Shown in pieces: positions 31,918-41,121 of a stretch of DNA of 64,000 nt. Numbering within the stretch: the stretch's first letter is position 1; each line of letters starts with the position of its first letter. A program made the translations under genes and the position numbers. The notes under the pieces were generated by a model. The model was not told where the DNA came from, searched no databases, and worked only from the letters and a program-made list of their open reading frames with translations. Origin of the DNA: Argyresthia goedartella (Eukaryota; Arthropoda; Insecta; Lepidoptera; Argyresthiidae); the NCBI GenBank assembly GCA_949825045.1, contig OX463815.1, positions 34,587,356 to 34,651,355 of the forward strand, in the 5' to 3' direction.

Positions 31918-33663
31918 ATGGCATCCAACATTACTACGCGGAGAATGCACGCTCTACAGCAACAACTAACTGACGCAGAGGAGTTAAACCAAAGGCTATT
32001 GGAAGAGCGCAATGAAAATGACTTTGAGATAAAAAGCTTGAGAGCCAAGAACTCACAGCTTAGAGATAGTGTGTCTACTTTGCGAGAAACACACGAGGAG
32101 TCGCAAAATGAGATTCAAAGATTGGAAAAACTTGTGGAATCTTTTGACACCCTGCGCACTGACCTTGCTTCTGCTTGTGATCGCAGTAAATTCCTCCAAT
32201 ACCAACTCAATGAGGCAAACTTGAAGTTGACTGATATGTGCATAGAAAAAGACTACAATGAATCTCGCCACATTACCTCTATCCAACAAGAACTAGAAGT
32301 AGCCAACCTAAGCACTATTGTTCAAGCCATGCAGACAAGCAGCAGAAAAATTAAAAAATATTGTAAATTAAATAAATTCATGAAAAAAACTAGAGGTAAT
32401 ATAAAAGTACTGAAATTAGCCTTGAAACGGCAATCAAACAGAATATTAAGAATCTCCTTAATGCAAGAGCTCCGGGGAAAAAATGTAGGTTTACAGTCGG
32501 ACCTTCAACATGCCCGAGTAGAAATCCAGCATCTACATGACCTGCTAGCAAATACACTACAATGTTATGCCAAAGAGCAAAGTGAGTTAGCAGAACTCAG
32601 AGCCGCGACGTCTGAGTTAGTACAGCTACAACGCCAGAATGCGGAATTGGTGGGCGTTCTAATTGAGAATGAGGAGAATGAGACCAGCAAGGAGGACGAG
32701 CCCACATCACTAACTTTGGTCTCGACCCCCCTCAACGAGAGTGTTGCAGCGTCCACCGCTGCCCCAACCAAAAAACAGCGTCGCCGTCGTCGACGAGGAG
32801 ACACCTCGCAGCTCAACAGCGCGAGCACCGCGCCGCTCGCTGTCCCTGCTGAGGCGTGTGTCATGCCGCAAGCTGCCCCGAGGGCCGCGCCGTTCGCCGT
32901 TGCGCACGTTGCGACGCTCGCTGCCGCGAATGCCGCGCCAACCGCCGCCACGTGCATCAAACCGCACTCCAACACGTGTGTCCCGCCACTCACCTCCACT
33001 CGTGTACCGCCAGCTACCAAAATATGTGCTCAGAGAAAAACTCTGTTGTTCTCCGACAAAGTAGGTGCAGGATTTGGGACTCTATTACATAACCGGCTTA
33101 ACCAAAAAGTAACGAACATTTGCTGTCCAAATTGTTCATTTGTAGATCTAGTGAAGATGATTAGTCGCGGTATCTATGATGAGTACAGCACTATTGTAAT
33201 TATGGTAGGAAATCATTCAAACATTAGTCGGAATGATTTGAATAAAAGTGTTGTAACACTTCTAGACTTACATAGTAGGATGAAATGCAAGTTTATACTA
33301 AGCAATTTTCCATATGCCTGTAATTTGACAGAACTACAGAACAAATCTGTGCATAGAATGAATATTCATTTATTTAATTTAACATGTCATCACAGCGATG
33401 CTATTTTATATTTCGACATGAATAATTTTATTCATAACTTTACTCTGACACGGGATACATTGTACCTGTCTAATAAATATAGAAAATTAGTAGCTACATT
33501 GTTAGCTTATAATATATGCGACGCAGCTATAGTTGGTTTAACTAAGTTCAACTTGACATCAGCTTATTTTAAGAGTAATATGACATGCACCCCTATTGGG
33601 AATTCACCTGTTAATTATACTTTGCATGCAACATTGGAATCTGTTCCAAGTAATTTAAATTAG
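31918..33663 (+). CDS. LINE ORF1 protein, coiled coil plus SGNH-like region
   Basis: 581 residues; RNA-binding/chaperone partner of the LINE RNP by analogy with CR1-group ORF1. Residues ~8-120 and ~185-260 are Leu/Glu/Gln-rich heptads, a likely coiled coil for multimerisation. A basic patch KKQRRRRRRG follows at ~284-293, then an Ala/Pro/Thr-rich linker to ~365. The C-terminal ~200 residues have the spacing of an SGNH/GDSL esterase fold: LFSDKVGAGFG (block I), IVIMVGNHSN (block III), DTLYLSNKYRK (block V). The expected GDS, GxND and DxxH residues are mostly replaced. The start ATG has good context (GGCATGG) and lies 2 nt after TTATTTCCAG, which looks like a splice acceptor. Confidence 0.8.
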   Translation: MASNITTRRMHALQQQLTDAEELNQRLLEERNENDFEIKSLRAKNSQLRDSVSTLRETHEESQNEIQRLEKLVESFDTLRTDLASACDRSKFLQYQLNEANLKLTDMCIEKDYNESRHITSIQQELEVANLSTIVQAMQTSSRKIKKYCKLNKFMKKTRGNIKVLKLALKRQSNRILRISLMQELRGKNVGLQSDLQHARVEIQHLHDLLANTLQCYAKEQSELAELRAATSELVQLQRQNAELVGVLIENEENETSKEDEPTSLTLVSTPLNESVAASTAAPTKKQRRRRRRGDTSQLNSASTAPLAVPAEACVMPQAAPRAAPFAVAHVATLAAANAAPTAATCIKPHSNTCVPPLTSTRVPPATKICAQRKTLLFSDKVGAGFGTLLHNRLNQKVTNICCPNCSFVDLVKMISRGIYDEYSTIVIMVGNHSNISRNDLNKSVVTLLDLHSRMKCKFILSNFPYACNLTELQNKSVHRMNIHLFNLTCHHSDAILYFDMNNFIHNFTLTRDTLYLSNKYRKLVATLLAYNICDAAIVGLTKFNLTSAYFKSNMTCTPIGNSPVNYTLHATLESVPSNLN

Positions 33664-33710
33664 TTCATAAGACAATAGAGGAAATCTCTAGCATACAAGA
33701 GCCACTAAAT

Positions 33711-36575
33711 ATGTCAAAATGTAAGCCCCAGTTAAATATTGCCCATCAAAACATCCAGGGGCTACCTGGCAAAGAACTTGTATTAGAATTATTTCTAAAA
33801 AATTCTGACATTGATATTATTTGTGTTACTGAACACTGGTTGAAGGAAAATATGATGTCTTTTAACATAAATAGTTACAAAATTGTCAGTTGTTACAATA
33901 GAAAGACTGCTGATAGAGGTGGTTCTTTAATCTTAGTGAAGAATAATATTAAGGTGAAACAACGGAAAGATATTCTTGCACTTACTGTTGAAAGACAAAT
34001 AGAGGTATCCTGTGTTGAGTTAGATAGCCATATTATTGTTTGTGTCTACAGGCCACCGAGGGATGAAAAAGGCCATGGCAATTTCGAAATATTTGAGAAA
34101 ATTATGGAGGAAGCCCTCATTAAACTTTGTAATAACAGAAAAAAGTTAATTATTTGTGGCGATCTTAATGTAGATCTGCTTGTAGATACAACACTGAAGC
34201 GACGATTAATAACTCTGTTCAAATCATTTAATTTATGTCATGTATTTCTAGAGCCGACTAGAATTACACTTACAAGCCAAACTTGCTTAGATAACGTTTT
34301 TTGTGACTGTGCATTCACAACTAAAAGTGTAATTAACTGCTTACCCTCCGATCACAGTGGTCAAACAGTTTCATTCCCAATTAGTATTAAGGATAAGACT
34401 GGTCCAAGATTTTATAGGCCTATTACATCCCATAGACTAGAGACATATACGAAAAACTTAGATATAAATTTGCCAGTACCGGATTTTAATGAACAGAACC
34501 CAAACAAAATCTACTCAGACTTCTTCAACATTATTCAGACAGAATTCAATAAAGTTTTCAAATTAAAGAAAGTCAGTGACTACAACGGTAAATCTAAATT
34601 TAATGACTGGGCAACGTTTGGAATTCGTAAAAGTAGAGTTATCTTGTATGACCTTTATGATCAAAAAACCTATAACTTTGATCGAAAATTTCATGACTAT
34701 GTTAAAAAATATTCCAAAACTTTCAAGTTGGTTTGTAGAACTGCAAAAACTTTACACATTAATAGAAAAATTAAAAATTCAAATAATAGAATGAAAACAG
34801 TTTGGCAAATAATAAACCGCGAAACTGGCAAAGTTATACCAAGGGACAGTGATTTCTGCCTAAATATAGGTGATGATGTTGTTAAATCCAACGCTGATGT
34901 TGCTCGAGCTTTTGAAACATTCTTCACCAATGTACCCGTACTCACAACGGACAGTCTAAATTCATCTCCATTTGAAGCAGAGACTTTATTAAAAAATAAC
35001 ACTAGCGTCAGTAATGTATATTTAAAATTTCATCATGTATATCCCCAGGACATTGTCAAAACGTTTAAATTACTTAACTTAAAAAATACGGAAGACCTGT
35101 GGGGTATATCAGTCAAAGTCATTGGTTCAGTAATTCTAGTTATAGCCCCACACTTAGCTTATATATTCAATAAATGTGTTGACGATGGGGATTTTCCAGA
35201 CCTCATGAAACACAGTAAACTTATACCGCTGTTCAAATCGGGAGATAAGGGCGATCCTTCAAATTTCAGACCAATATCTGTTCTTCCAACACTAAGTAAA
35301 ATATTTGAAAAGATTATACTCAATCAGATGCTCTCACACTTCAACCGTACAAAACAACTCCACGCTAAACAATATGGTTTCACTAGGGGTAAATCGACTA
35401 CGGATGCAGGTATTTCCCTTGTATCTCATATTTATTCTGCATGGGAGGCCGCACAGGATGCTATCGGAGTTTTTTGCGACCTGTCGAAGGCGTTTGATTG
35501 TGTTGATCATAATACGCTATTAATTAAATTAAATCATTACGGAGTTAGAAATAAAGCGTTGGATCTACTAAGATCATACCTAAGCAATAGAATTCAAAAG
35601 GCAGAAGTTAACGGCGTAAAATCTGATGGATCGGGTGTTAAAATTGGCGTTCCACAAGGTTCCATATTAGGCCCTTTCTTATTCCTGGTATATATTAATG
35701 ATCTGCCTTTCATGGTGGAGAAATTAACTGACATAGTGTTGTTTGCTGATGATACTTCAATGGTCTTCAAAATTGAAAGACAAAAAGGAGATTTTGATGA
35801 TGTTAATGGTGTATTGTCTTTAACCTTGAATTGGTTCACAGTTAATAATTTATTGTTAAACGCTGGTAAAACCAAGTGTATCAAATTCTCACTTCCAAAT
35901 GTCAGGCAAGTTGAGACCAGTTTGGTGTTAGACAACAGCACGTTAGAATTGGTAAATGATACGAAGTTTCTTGGAATAACCATTGATAGTAAATTGCAGT
36001 GGGGACCCCACATAGATAAATTGGCTGGTAAATTAAGTTCTGCCGCTTACGCTGTTAGGAACATCAGACAAAGCACGGATGTGGCTACATCTAGGCTAGT
36101 ATATTTTAGTTACTTTCATAGTGTGATGTCCTATGGTATCTTGTTGTGGGGGAAAGCAGCGGATATTCAAACTATTTTTATTTTACAGAAAAGAGCTATT
36201 CGAGCAATTTATAATTTAAAACGAACAGACTCCTTAAGAGAGCTTTTTAAAGAAATTGACATACTAACAGTAGCTAGTCAATTTATTTTCGAAAATATAA
36301 TGTATGTACGCAAGAACCTTACAACATTTTCCAAACTTAGCGACAGCTGTAATGTTAACCTAAGAAATAATCACAGACTATGTGCGCCCCGTTTTAGACT
36401 CGCGAAGGTTAGCAATTCTTTCAAGGGTCAGTGCATTCTCTACTACAATAAGATACCTCTGGAGATTTTGAAATTGCCATTTGAGCAATTTAAAAAGCAT
36501 GTTAAAGCGACTTTGTCGAAAAAGGGATATTACAATGTTCAAGATTACTTAAATGACAGGACTGTATGGGGTTAA
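33711..36575 (+). CDS. LINE ORF2: endonuclease and reverse transcriptase
   Basis: 954 residues. The N-terminal APE-type endonuclease (1-~225) keeps its active-site motifs: Asn in AHQNIQGL, Glu in VTEHWL, YRPPRDE, Asp and Asn in CGDLNVDLL (~149), and SDH in LPSDHSGQ (~212). It nicks the target. RT (~480-780) has FRPISVLPTLSKIFEKI, FTRGKSTTDA, CDLSKAFDCVDH (~589), IGVPQGSILGPFLF (~645) and LFADDTSMVF (~678, catalytic). The thumb and C-terminal region (LQKRAIRAIYNL) follow, without a zinc knuckle. There are no stops or shifts. It lies 47 bp after ORF1, so translation probably depends on reinitiation. Confidence 0.93.
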   Translation: MSKCKPQLNIAHQNIQGLPGKELVLELFLKNSDIDIICVTEHWLKENMMSFNINSYKIVSCYNRKTADRGGSLILVKNNIKVKQRKDILALTVERQIEVSCVELDSHIIVCVYRPPRDEKGHGNFEIFEKIMEEALIKLCNNRKKLIICGDLNVDLLVDTTLKRRLITLFKSFNLCHVFLEPTRITLTSQTCLDNVFCDCAFTTKSVINCLPSDHSGQTVSFPISIKDKTGPRFYRPITSHRLETYTKNLDINLPVPDFNEQNPNKIYSDFFNIIQTEFNKVFKLKKVSDYNGKSKFNDWATFGIRKSRVILYDLYDQKTYNFDRKFHDYVKKYSKTFKLVCRTAKTLHINRKIKNSNNRMKTVWQIINRETGKVIPRDSDFCLNIGDDVVKSNADVARAFETFFTNVPVLTTDSLNSSPFEAETLLKNNTSVSNVYLKFHHVYPQDIVKTFKLLNLKNTEDLWGISVKVIGSVILVIAPHLAYIFNKCVDDGDFPDLMKHSKLIPLFKSGDKGDPSNFRPISVLPTLSKIFEKIILNQMLSHFNRTKQLHAKQYGFTRGKSTTDAGISLVSHIYSAWEAAQDAIGVFCDLSKAFDCVDHNTLLIKLNHYGVRNKALDLLRSYLSNRIQKAEVNGVKSDGSGVKIGVPQGSILGPFLFLVYINDLPFMVEKLTDIVLFADDTSMVFKIERQKGDFDDVNGVLSLTLNWFTVNNLLLNAGKTKCIKFSLPNVRQVETSLVLDNSTLELVNDTKFLGITIDSKLQWGPHIDKLAGKLSSAAYAVRNIRQSTDVATSRLVYFSYFHSVMSYGILLWGKAADIQTIFILQKRAIRAIYNLKRTDSLRELFKEIDILTVASQFIFENIMYVRKNLTTFSKLSDSCNVNLRNNHRLCAPRFRLAKVSNSFKGQCILYYNKIPLEILKLPFEQFKKHVKATLSKKGYYNVQDYLNDRTVWG

Positions 36576-36838
36576 TCTGGCTCAACACAGACCTTGCTGT
36601 TAATAATTTTGTAATTATTTATTCCTGCTTATTAATCATAACAATTAAATTTTTCATATTTGTATTAGTTAAGCACAACCTATTTTTAAAAGAGATCTAA
36701 AAATAAATCTGTGGGAGTTTCTACGCCCTTCTTCTCCCACAGTGGTCCAATGTAGAGAAGAGGCAAAAAATGACGTTTGCTAAGTATATGTAAATATCTA
36801 CAGTAATAAAGTACTTTGACTATTGACTATTGACTATT

Positions 36839-37133
36839 GGTTAATACCACACGAAATTAAAACCAGGGATATTTGAAAGTGCTTTAAATTCATTCGCATT
36901 CGATACGGAGTATTAACATTTTAATAAAATGCCATAGTTCGTATTCCATTATCTTTTGTTCGCTCCTCGGTATTAAAGACCATGGGCAAACAATAGTGTT
37001 GCTTAAAGCAATATGCATTATCAGTGAACCTGCATTAAATTATAATGAATATGTAAATCAATGTGCTGGGATACTGATGTGAAGTTTACTGAGTAAGTTT
37101 TCTTAGGCCTGACAGTCAGAAAGTGAGTTAGGT
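36839..37133. other. Intergenic, nothing recognised
   Basis: No coding or repeat signal. Confidence 0.45.
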
Positions 37134-37593
37134 ACAAAAACCGCACGTTACGATCAGCATAATGTTAAACTACTTGGTAAAAACTCATTTCTTATCTGAA
37201 AAATTACACATTATGACCATAATGTGTAATTTTTCTACATATTATGACATTCAAATTTCGAACGCCGACGCCCGCCTGCTTGCCGCCCCTAGTTTGTCTG
37301 TGAAGTTGGTACTGACATTCAAATTTCGAACGCCGACGCCCGTCTGCGTGAAGTTGGTACTACAGAACAAGCTAAACAACTGCAGAGCCACAATGCCGGT
37401 CAAACATGCGGTTCCTGAAAACATCAAAGAGAGCTTATGATATGTGTGTAGATAAACTAGTGTATGTAACTGTACATAATTAGGCATTAAAACTCTCGAG
37501 TGATATTATTATGAAACTCGCCTTCGGCACGTTTCATAAACCCACTCTCGCGTATTAATGCCCTCCATTATGTAGCAGTCACATAAACTACTA
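37134..37593 (+). repeat. Dispersed repeat with an 18-bp perfect palindrome (copy 1)
   Basis: Starts AAAACCGCACGTTACGATCAG. At 37198-37235 the arms GAAAAATTACACATTATG and CATAATGTGTAATTTTTC are perfect inverses. Next comes a direct repeat (GACATTCAAATTTCGAACGC at 37247 and 37315), then the hairpin repeat homologous to 25972-26095 in opposite orientation. The same unit recurs at 40625-41010. ORFs in it are not conserved by coding constraint as far as can be judged from two copies. Confidence 0.85.
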
Positions 37594-38227
37594 TTATTGC
37601 CATTTTTCTCCCTTAACGTCGTTACAAACGTAGGAATGAAAATCCCAGATGCGGGGTTATTTTCTTCTTCTTTCCCGTTCGGATTCAAACCACCAGAGAA
37701 GTCGCCGTCAAAATTGAGTCAATTATACCTCACGTGACGAGTTATGAGCGGTCTTTTCAATACCTGTACATATATATGCACAGTAATTCCCGCCAACGTC
37801 GCCGAGCGCTCTTAATTCGAGGCGCGAGTTATAGTCAGTTCGAGAATCGATGGTAGGTACCCCGTTAATAGGGGCGCCGGGCGTTCAGTTCGTGCGTGTG
37901 AAGGTACTGTTATTTCAAAGTTCCCCTTGGACGTGCGTTTGATATGATAGGGAGATTTCACACATGTCTTATTTTATGCCAAAATTTAAATTTCGATCCT
38001 TTACGCAGCGGAAGTGATACCAGTTGGTTAATTAATAACAGTGTGTTGGTTTGGTGATTCTGCCAATGTTAACCTTTCACAAATGGCACGTTAGTACATG
38101 AAATCCCCAATAAATATATATATTAATATATATTTAATATATTTTTTTCGTAGCCGATGTTGTTTCTCTCATTCCACACGTTACCTGCCAATGCGAGAGA
38201 TACCTCTCCAGGTTAATATGTCATACA
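37594..38227. other. Intergenic, nothing recognised
   Basis: No gene. AT-rich with an ATATATTAATATATATTTAA stretch near 38115. Confidence 0.45.
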
Positions 38228-38430
38228 CACATAAACATTTACATATAAGCACAAACATTGCTTTTGGCCCCATACTAGGATACCGTGTGTCGTGGGAACC
38301 AGAAACAGCGACGTCACACACATATAAAATTCCAAGACCTGGGTTTTTTTTTTCTTTACCCCCAGCTGGGGATCGAACCCGGGACCTCTCGCATGGTAGG
38401 CAGCCACAGCCGCAGCGCCACAGAGTTCGT
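38228..38430 (-). mobile_element. SINE family A (copy 4)
   Basis: Nearly complete: tail GGCCCCATACTAGG, body CACACACATATAAAATTCC, poly-A-rich stretch, B-box GGTTCGATCCCC and head CTGTGGCGCTGCGGC on the minus strand. Confidence 0.85.
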
Positions 38431-38539
38431 CTTATCTTAAGCTATTATTTTATCGAACATCAAAAGTCTTACCTTCCCTAACCTAGCGACTATTTCACTA
38501 ACCGAGCCACAAGCTATTGAGCAATTAGTGGCTCAGTCT

Positions 38540-38616
38540 GAATTTTAGTGCCTTTAATGCTAGGTTTATATTTTCTATAAGATAATACAAACCTAGCATT
38601 AAAGGCACTAAAATTC
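38540..38616. repeat. Perfect 28-bp inverted repeat (21-nt loop)
   Basis: The arm at 38540-38567 begins GAATTTTAGTGCCTTTAATG. The arm at 38589-38616 is its exact reverse complement and ends AAAGGCACTAAAATTC. The loop is ATATTTTCTATAAGATAATAC. No relative elsewhere in the window. It could be a small foldback element or a hairpin RNA. Confidence 0.9.
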
Positions 38617-39890
38617 CGGAGCTCCAGAATATAAAGTTCCTGGTATGTTCAGCTAATACCAAAACAATAATAGGAATAATGAATAAGTCTTAGTTTTACT
38701 TTCATTTTCACGCATATCTTGTCGAATAGACCACGAGCATATTTACACAATAATACTACAATACGGTATTTGACAAGGTAGTCCAATGAATCTAGAAACT
38801 TGTCTCAAGCTGAACCTTTTTCAACATAAACATCTTGACAATATCAGAATTGTATATTTCCAGCAGTCGTATTTTATAAACTAAATTCTGTGCAAAATAG
38901 ACAGTATTTGACTATGACGTCACTTGCTAGTATTTTATAGAAGTCGTGAACAAAATTACCGTTTCGACGGTTCCCAAAAAGTATATAAGTCAAATACCGT
39001 TTTTAATGTCAAAAATCGCGGGCGGACCTACAGCGGAAGTGACGTACACGTTATAGTATCGATTTTCAACAGAAAATACGAATTTAAAGTAACGTCAACT
39101 TGTTTTAAAACAGCCCATCAGAGAAAGTGACGTAATAGTTGTTGTCAATAAAGGACAGAGCTGTACGTGAATCTCCTTCTCCTTTTTCGCAAAGAAATGG
39201 AGAGGGAGACTGACGGATAGCTCTGTCCCTTGATTTGAGATGACTTATTGCGGTGTTTTTTTTCTTCATTGTATCATTTTACCCCCTCCATTTTTATGCA
39301 GGCATTTTTTTTTTCATATTAGAATTGAATTATGTATTATCAGTATAAATATTTTTGCAGAAGATTTCTAGTCTGTATCTTTATAGTTCCTGAGAAAAGT
39401 GCCAGTGACAGGCGGTTGGTAAGACGAACACGCGAGAGATCCTATACTGCTTCCTTTTACAAAACGTGCAAACAAAGGGCCCTTTTATGTTTTTAGGTCT
39501 CAAAATATAATTAAATGTGGTTAATATCTTAACCGAAGCTTCTCTATTATAATAATAAGTGTGAAGCAGTAATAATGTTCAGCCCACACGCCACAGAGCC
39601 AGCTTTCTCATCAGCGTGCCAACTCCTTAACCCGAGCTAACACACGTTTGATCGAGTTATGCATTATTAATGAAAGGCAAGCTATAATTACAGAGCCGCG
39701 CTGATTTATCGTCGCCAACGCAAAAGTTTGGGGTAAGCCCCGTTTCTTTCACTACCAATTCTCATTTTTATTGTGCATTGACTATTCTTCGCAGGTAAAA
39801 TACTTACTCGGTTTTGCTAGTAGAACTTACTAACATTAAAAAACTATTTAGCGAATAACCATGATCAATGGATTTACATGAACGTAAAAT
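38617..39890. other. Intergenic, no gene recognised
   Basis: Short ORFs only, no domain. No recurring repeat recognised. Confidence 0.45.
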
Positions 39891-40025
39891 AACATAGCGT
39901 CATGCCATTTCCCATGCGGGGTGGAAGAGGCTCAATTGTGCCCACTTTGAGCCAGTCATTCAATACTCCATTTTTGCGTGATAGGGGGGGCTAACCCATC
40001 GCCGCATCTATGGAGTAATGAAGTT
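39891..40025 (-). mobile_element. SINE family B fragment
   Basis: Body and tail only: ACATAGCGTCATGCCATTTC, GCTCAATTGTGCCCACTTTG, GGGCTAACCCATCGCCGC, as in 43190-43437. The tRNA head is missing. Confidence 0.8.
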
Positions 40026-40069
40026 ATCCTTACGATGTCAAAATTTCATGAAATTAAAGAAAAAAAACA

Positions 40070-40332
40070 GAATTGCGCGACAAAATTACTGATTTGCGCG
40101 AGTACATTACTGAATGGTTAAGCTTCCGCTTATTGGGTAAGTTACTGACTGTCTAGGCTAAGTGGTGGTCAGGGTTGATGAAGGATAAAGGGGGTGAGCG
40201 AAGCGAATCCTCCTATATCCTTCATGTTAGGTTGAAAATCCAACAACAAAATACAAAGCTGGTCTTGTATTTTCATGTCATTCGAATTAGGGTTTTTAAG
40301 TTGCTATCTTTAGATTTCTAGTCGCGCAATTC
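40070..40332. mobile_element. MITE with 12-bp TIRs and shared core
   Basis: TIRs GAATTGCGCGAC (40070-40081) and GTCGCGCAATTC (40321-40332) are perfect inverses. The core GGATAAAGGGGGTGAGCGAA...ATCCTTCATGTTAGGTTGA matches the MITE cores at 7.97, 57.7 and 62.1 kb, but the termini differ from theirs. No transposase. Confidence 0.8.
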
Positions 40333-40448
40333 AGAAAATTCTAACGGAACCAGTATTTCTAGTCACGCTCATTTTTGTCGCTATTTAGTAATTCAGTCGG
40401 GCAATAAAGCAAAAACTGGATTATATAGTCATAGGATTAAATACTACC

Positions 40449-40548
40449 CGTTTACATACAGGCACATACATTGCCTCTGGCCCCACACTAGAGTACCCTG
40501 TGTTGTGGTAACAAGAAACAGCGACGTCACAAACAGGTATACATACAA
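40449..40548 (-). mobile_element. SINE family A tail fragment
   Basis: Only the tail and part of the body (CATTGCCTCTGGCCCCACAC ... AACAGCGACGTCAC). Confidence 0.75.
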
Positions 40549-40558
40549 GACTTACCGT

Positions 40559-41121
40559 CTTATTCATAAACGTCTAATAAACCTATTTTATCTACACACG
40601 TATCATAAACCCTCTTTACTGCGTTCAAAAACCGCACGTTACGATCAGCATTATGTTAAACTACTTGGTAAAAACTCGTTTCGTATCTGGAAAACTACAC
40701 ATTATGGTCATTATGAGTAGTTTTTCTACATATAATGACATTCAAATTTCGAAAGCCCACGTCCACCCGCGTGCCGTCCCTAGTTTGTCTGTGAAGTTGG
40801 TACTGACATTCAAATTTCGAACGCCGACGCCCGTCTGCGTGAAGTTGGTACTAAAGAACAAGCTAAACAATTGCAGAACCACAATGCCGGTCAAACATGC
40901 GGTTCCTGGACACATCAAAGAGAGCCTATGATATGTGTGTAGATAAACTAGTGTATGTAACTGTACATAATTAGGCATTATGCAGCAGTCACATAAACTA
41001 CTATTAACTATAAGGCCGTTATAATTCGTTTGTCTTTGTCTGTCACTTTGAAATTTGTGTTTGAGAGAAAAGGACAAAGCACATTTTAGCTATCATAGGC
41101 TTGATAAGTTTTATGAATAAG
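40559..41121. mobile_element. MITE-like element enclosing the dispersed repeat
   Basis: Left end CTTATTCATAAACGTCTAAT (40559) and right end GATAAGTTTTATGAATAAG (to 41121) are imperfect inverses, including CTTATTCATAAA/TTTATGAATAAG and CCTAT/ATAGG. The repeat 40625-41010 is nested between them. Confidence 0.65.
40625..41010 (+). repeat. Dispersed repeat (copy 2), hairpin segment deleted
   Basis: The same order as 37134-37593, with the central palindrome at 40690-40726 slightly decayed. At 40975-40985 GGCATTATGCAGCAG shows that the ~90-bp hairpin present in copy 1 is missing. In copy 1 it is bounded by two CATTA repeats. Confidence 0.85.

Larger units (their letters stand above)
31140..36838 (+). 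mobile_element. Full-length CR1-like LINE (family K)
   Basis: A two-ORF non-LTR retrotransposon with about 0.78 kb of 5' UTR (5' edge uncertain), ORF1 31918-33663, a 47-bp spacer, ORF2 33711-36575 and a 263-bp 3' UTR. It ends in short tandem repeats (TTGACTA x3, 36816-36838) rather than poly-A, as is usual in the CR1/L2 group. An ORF1 with a coiled coil and an SGNH-like C-terminal region also fits that group. Both ORFs are uninterrupted, so the copy could be competent. Truncated relatives lie at 5571-5854 and 60778-61893. Confidence 0.88.

Noticed and set aside
37162..37440. 92-codon ORF, with a similar one at 40653-40931
   Set aside because: The two look alike because both lie in copies of one dispersed repeat. 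They contain the palindrome and tandem unit and no domain.
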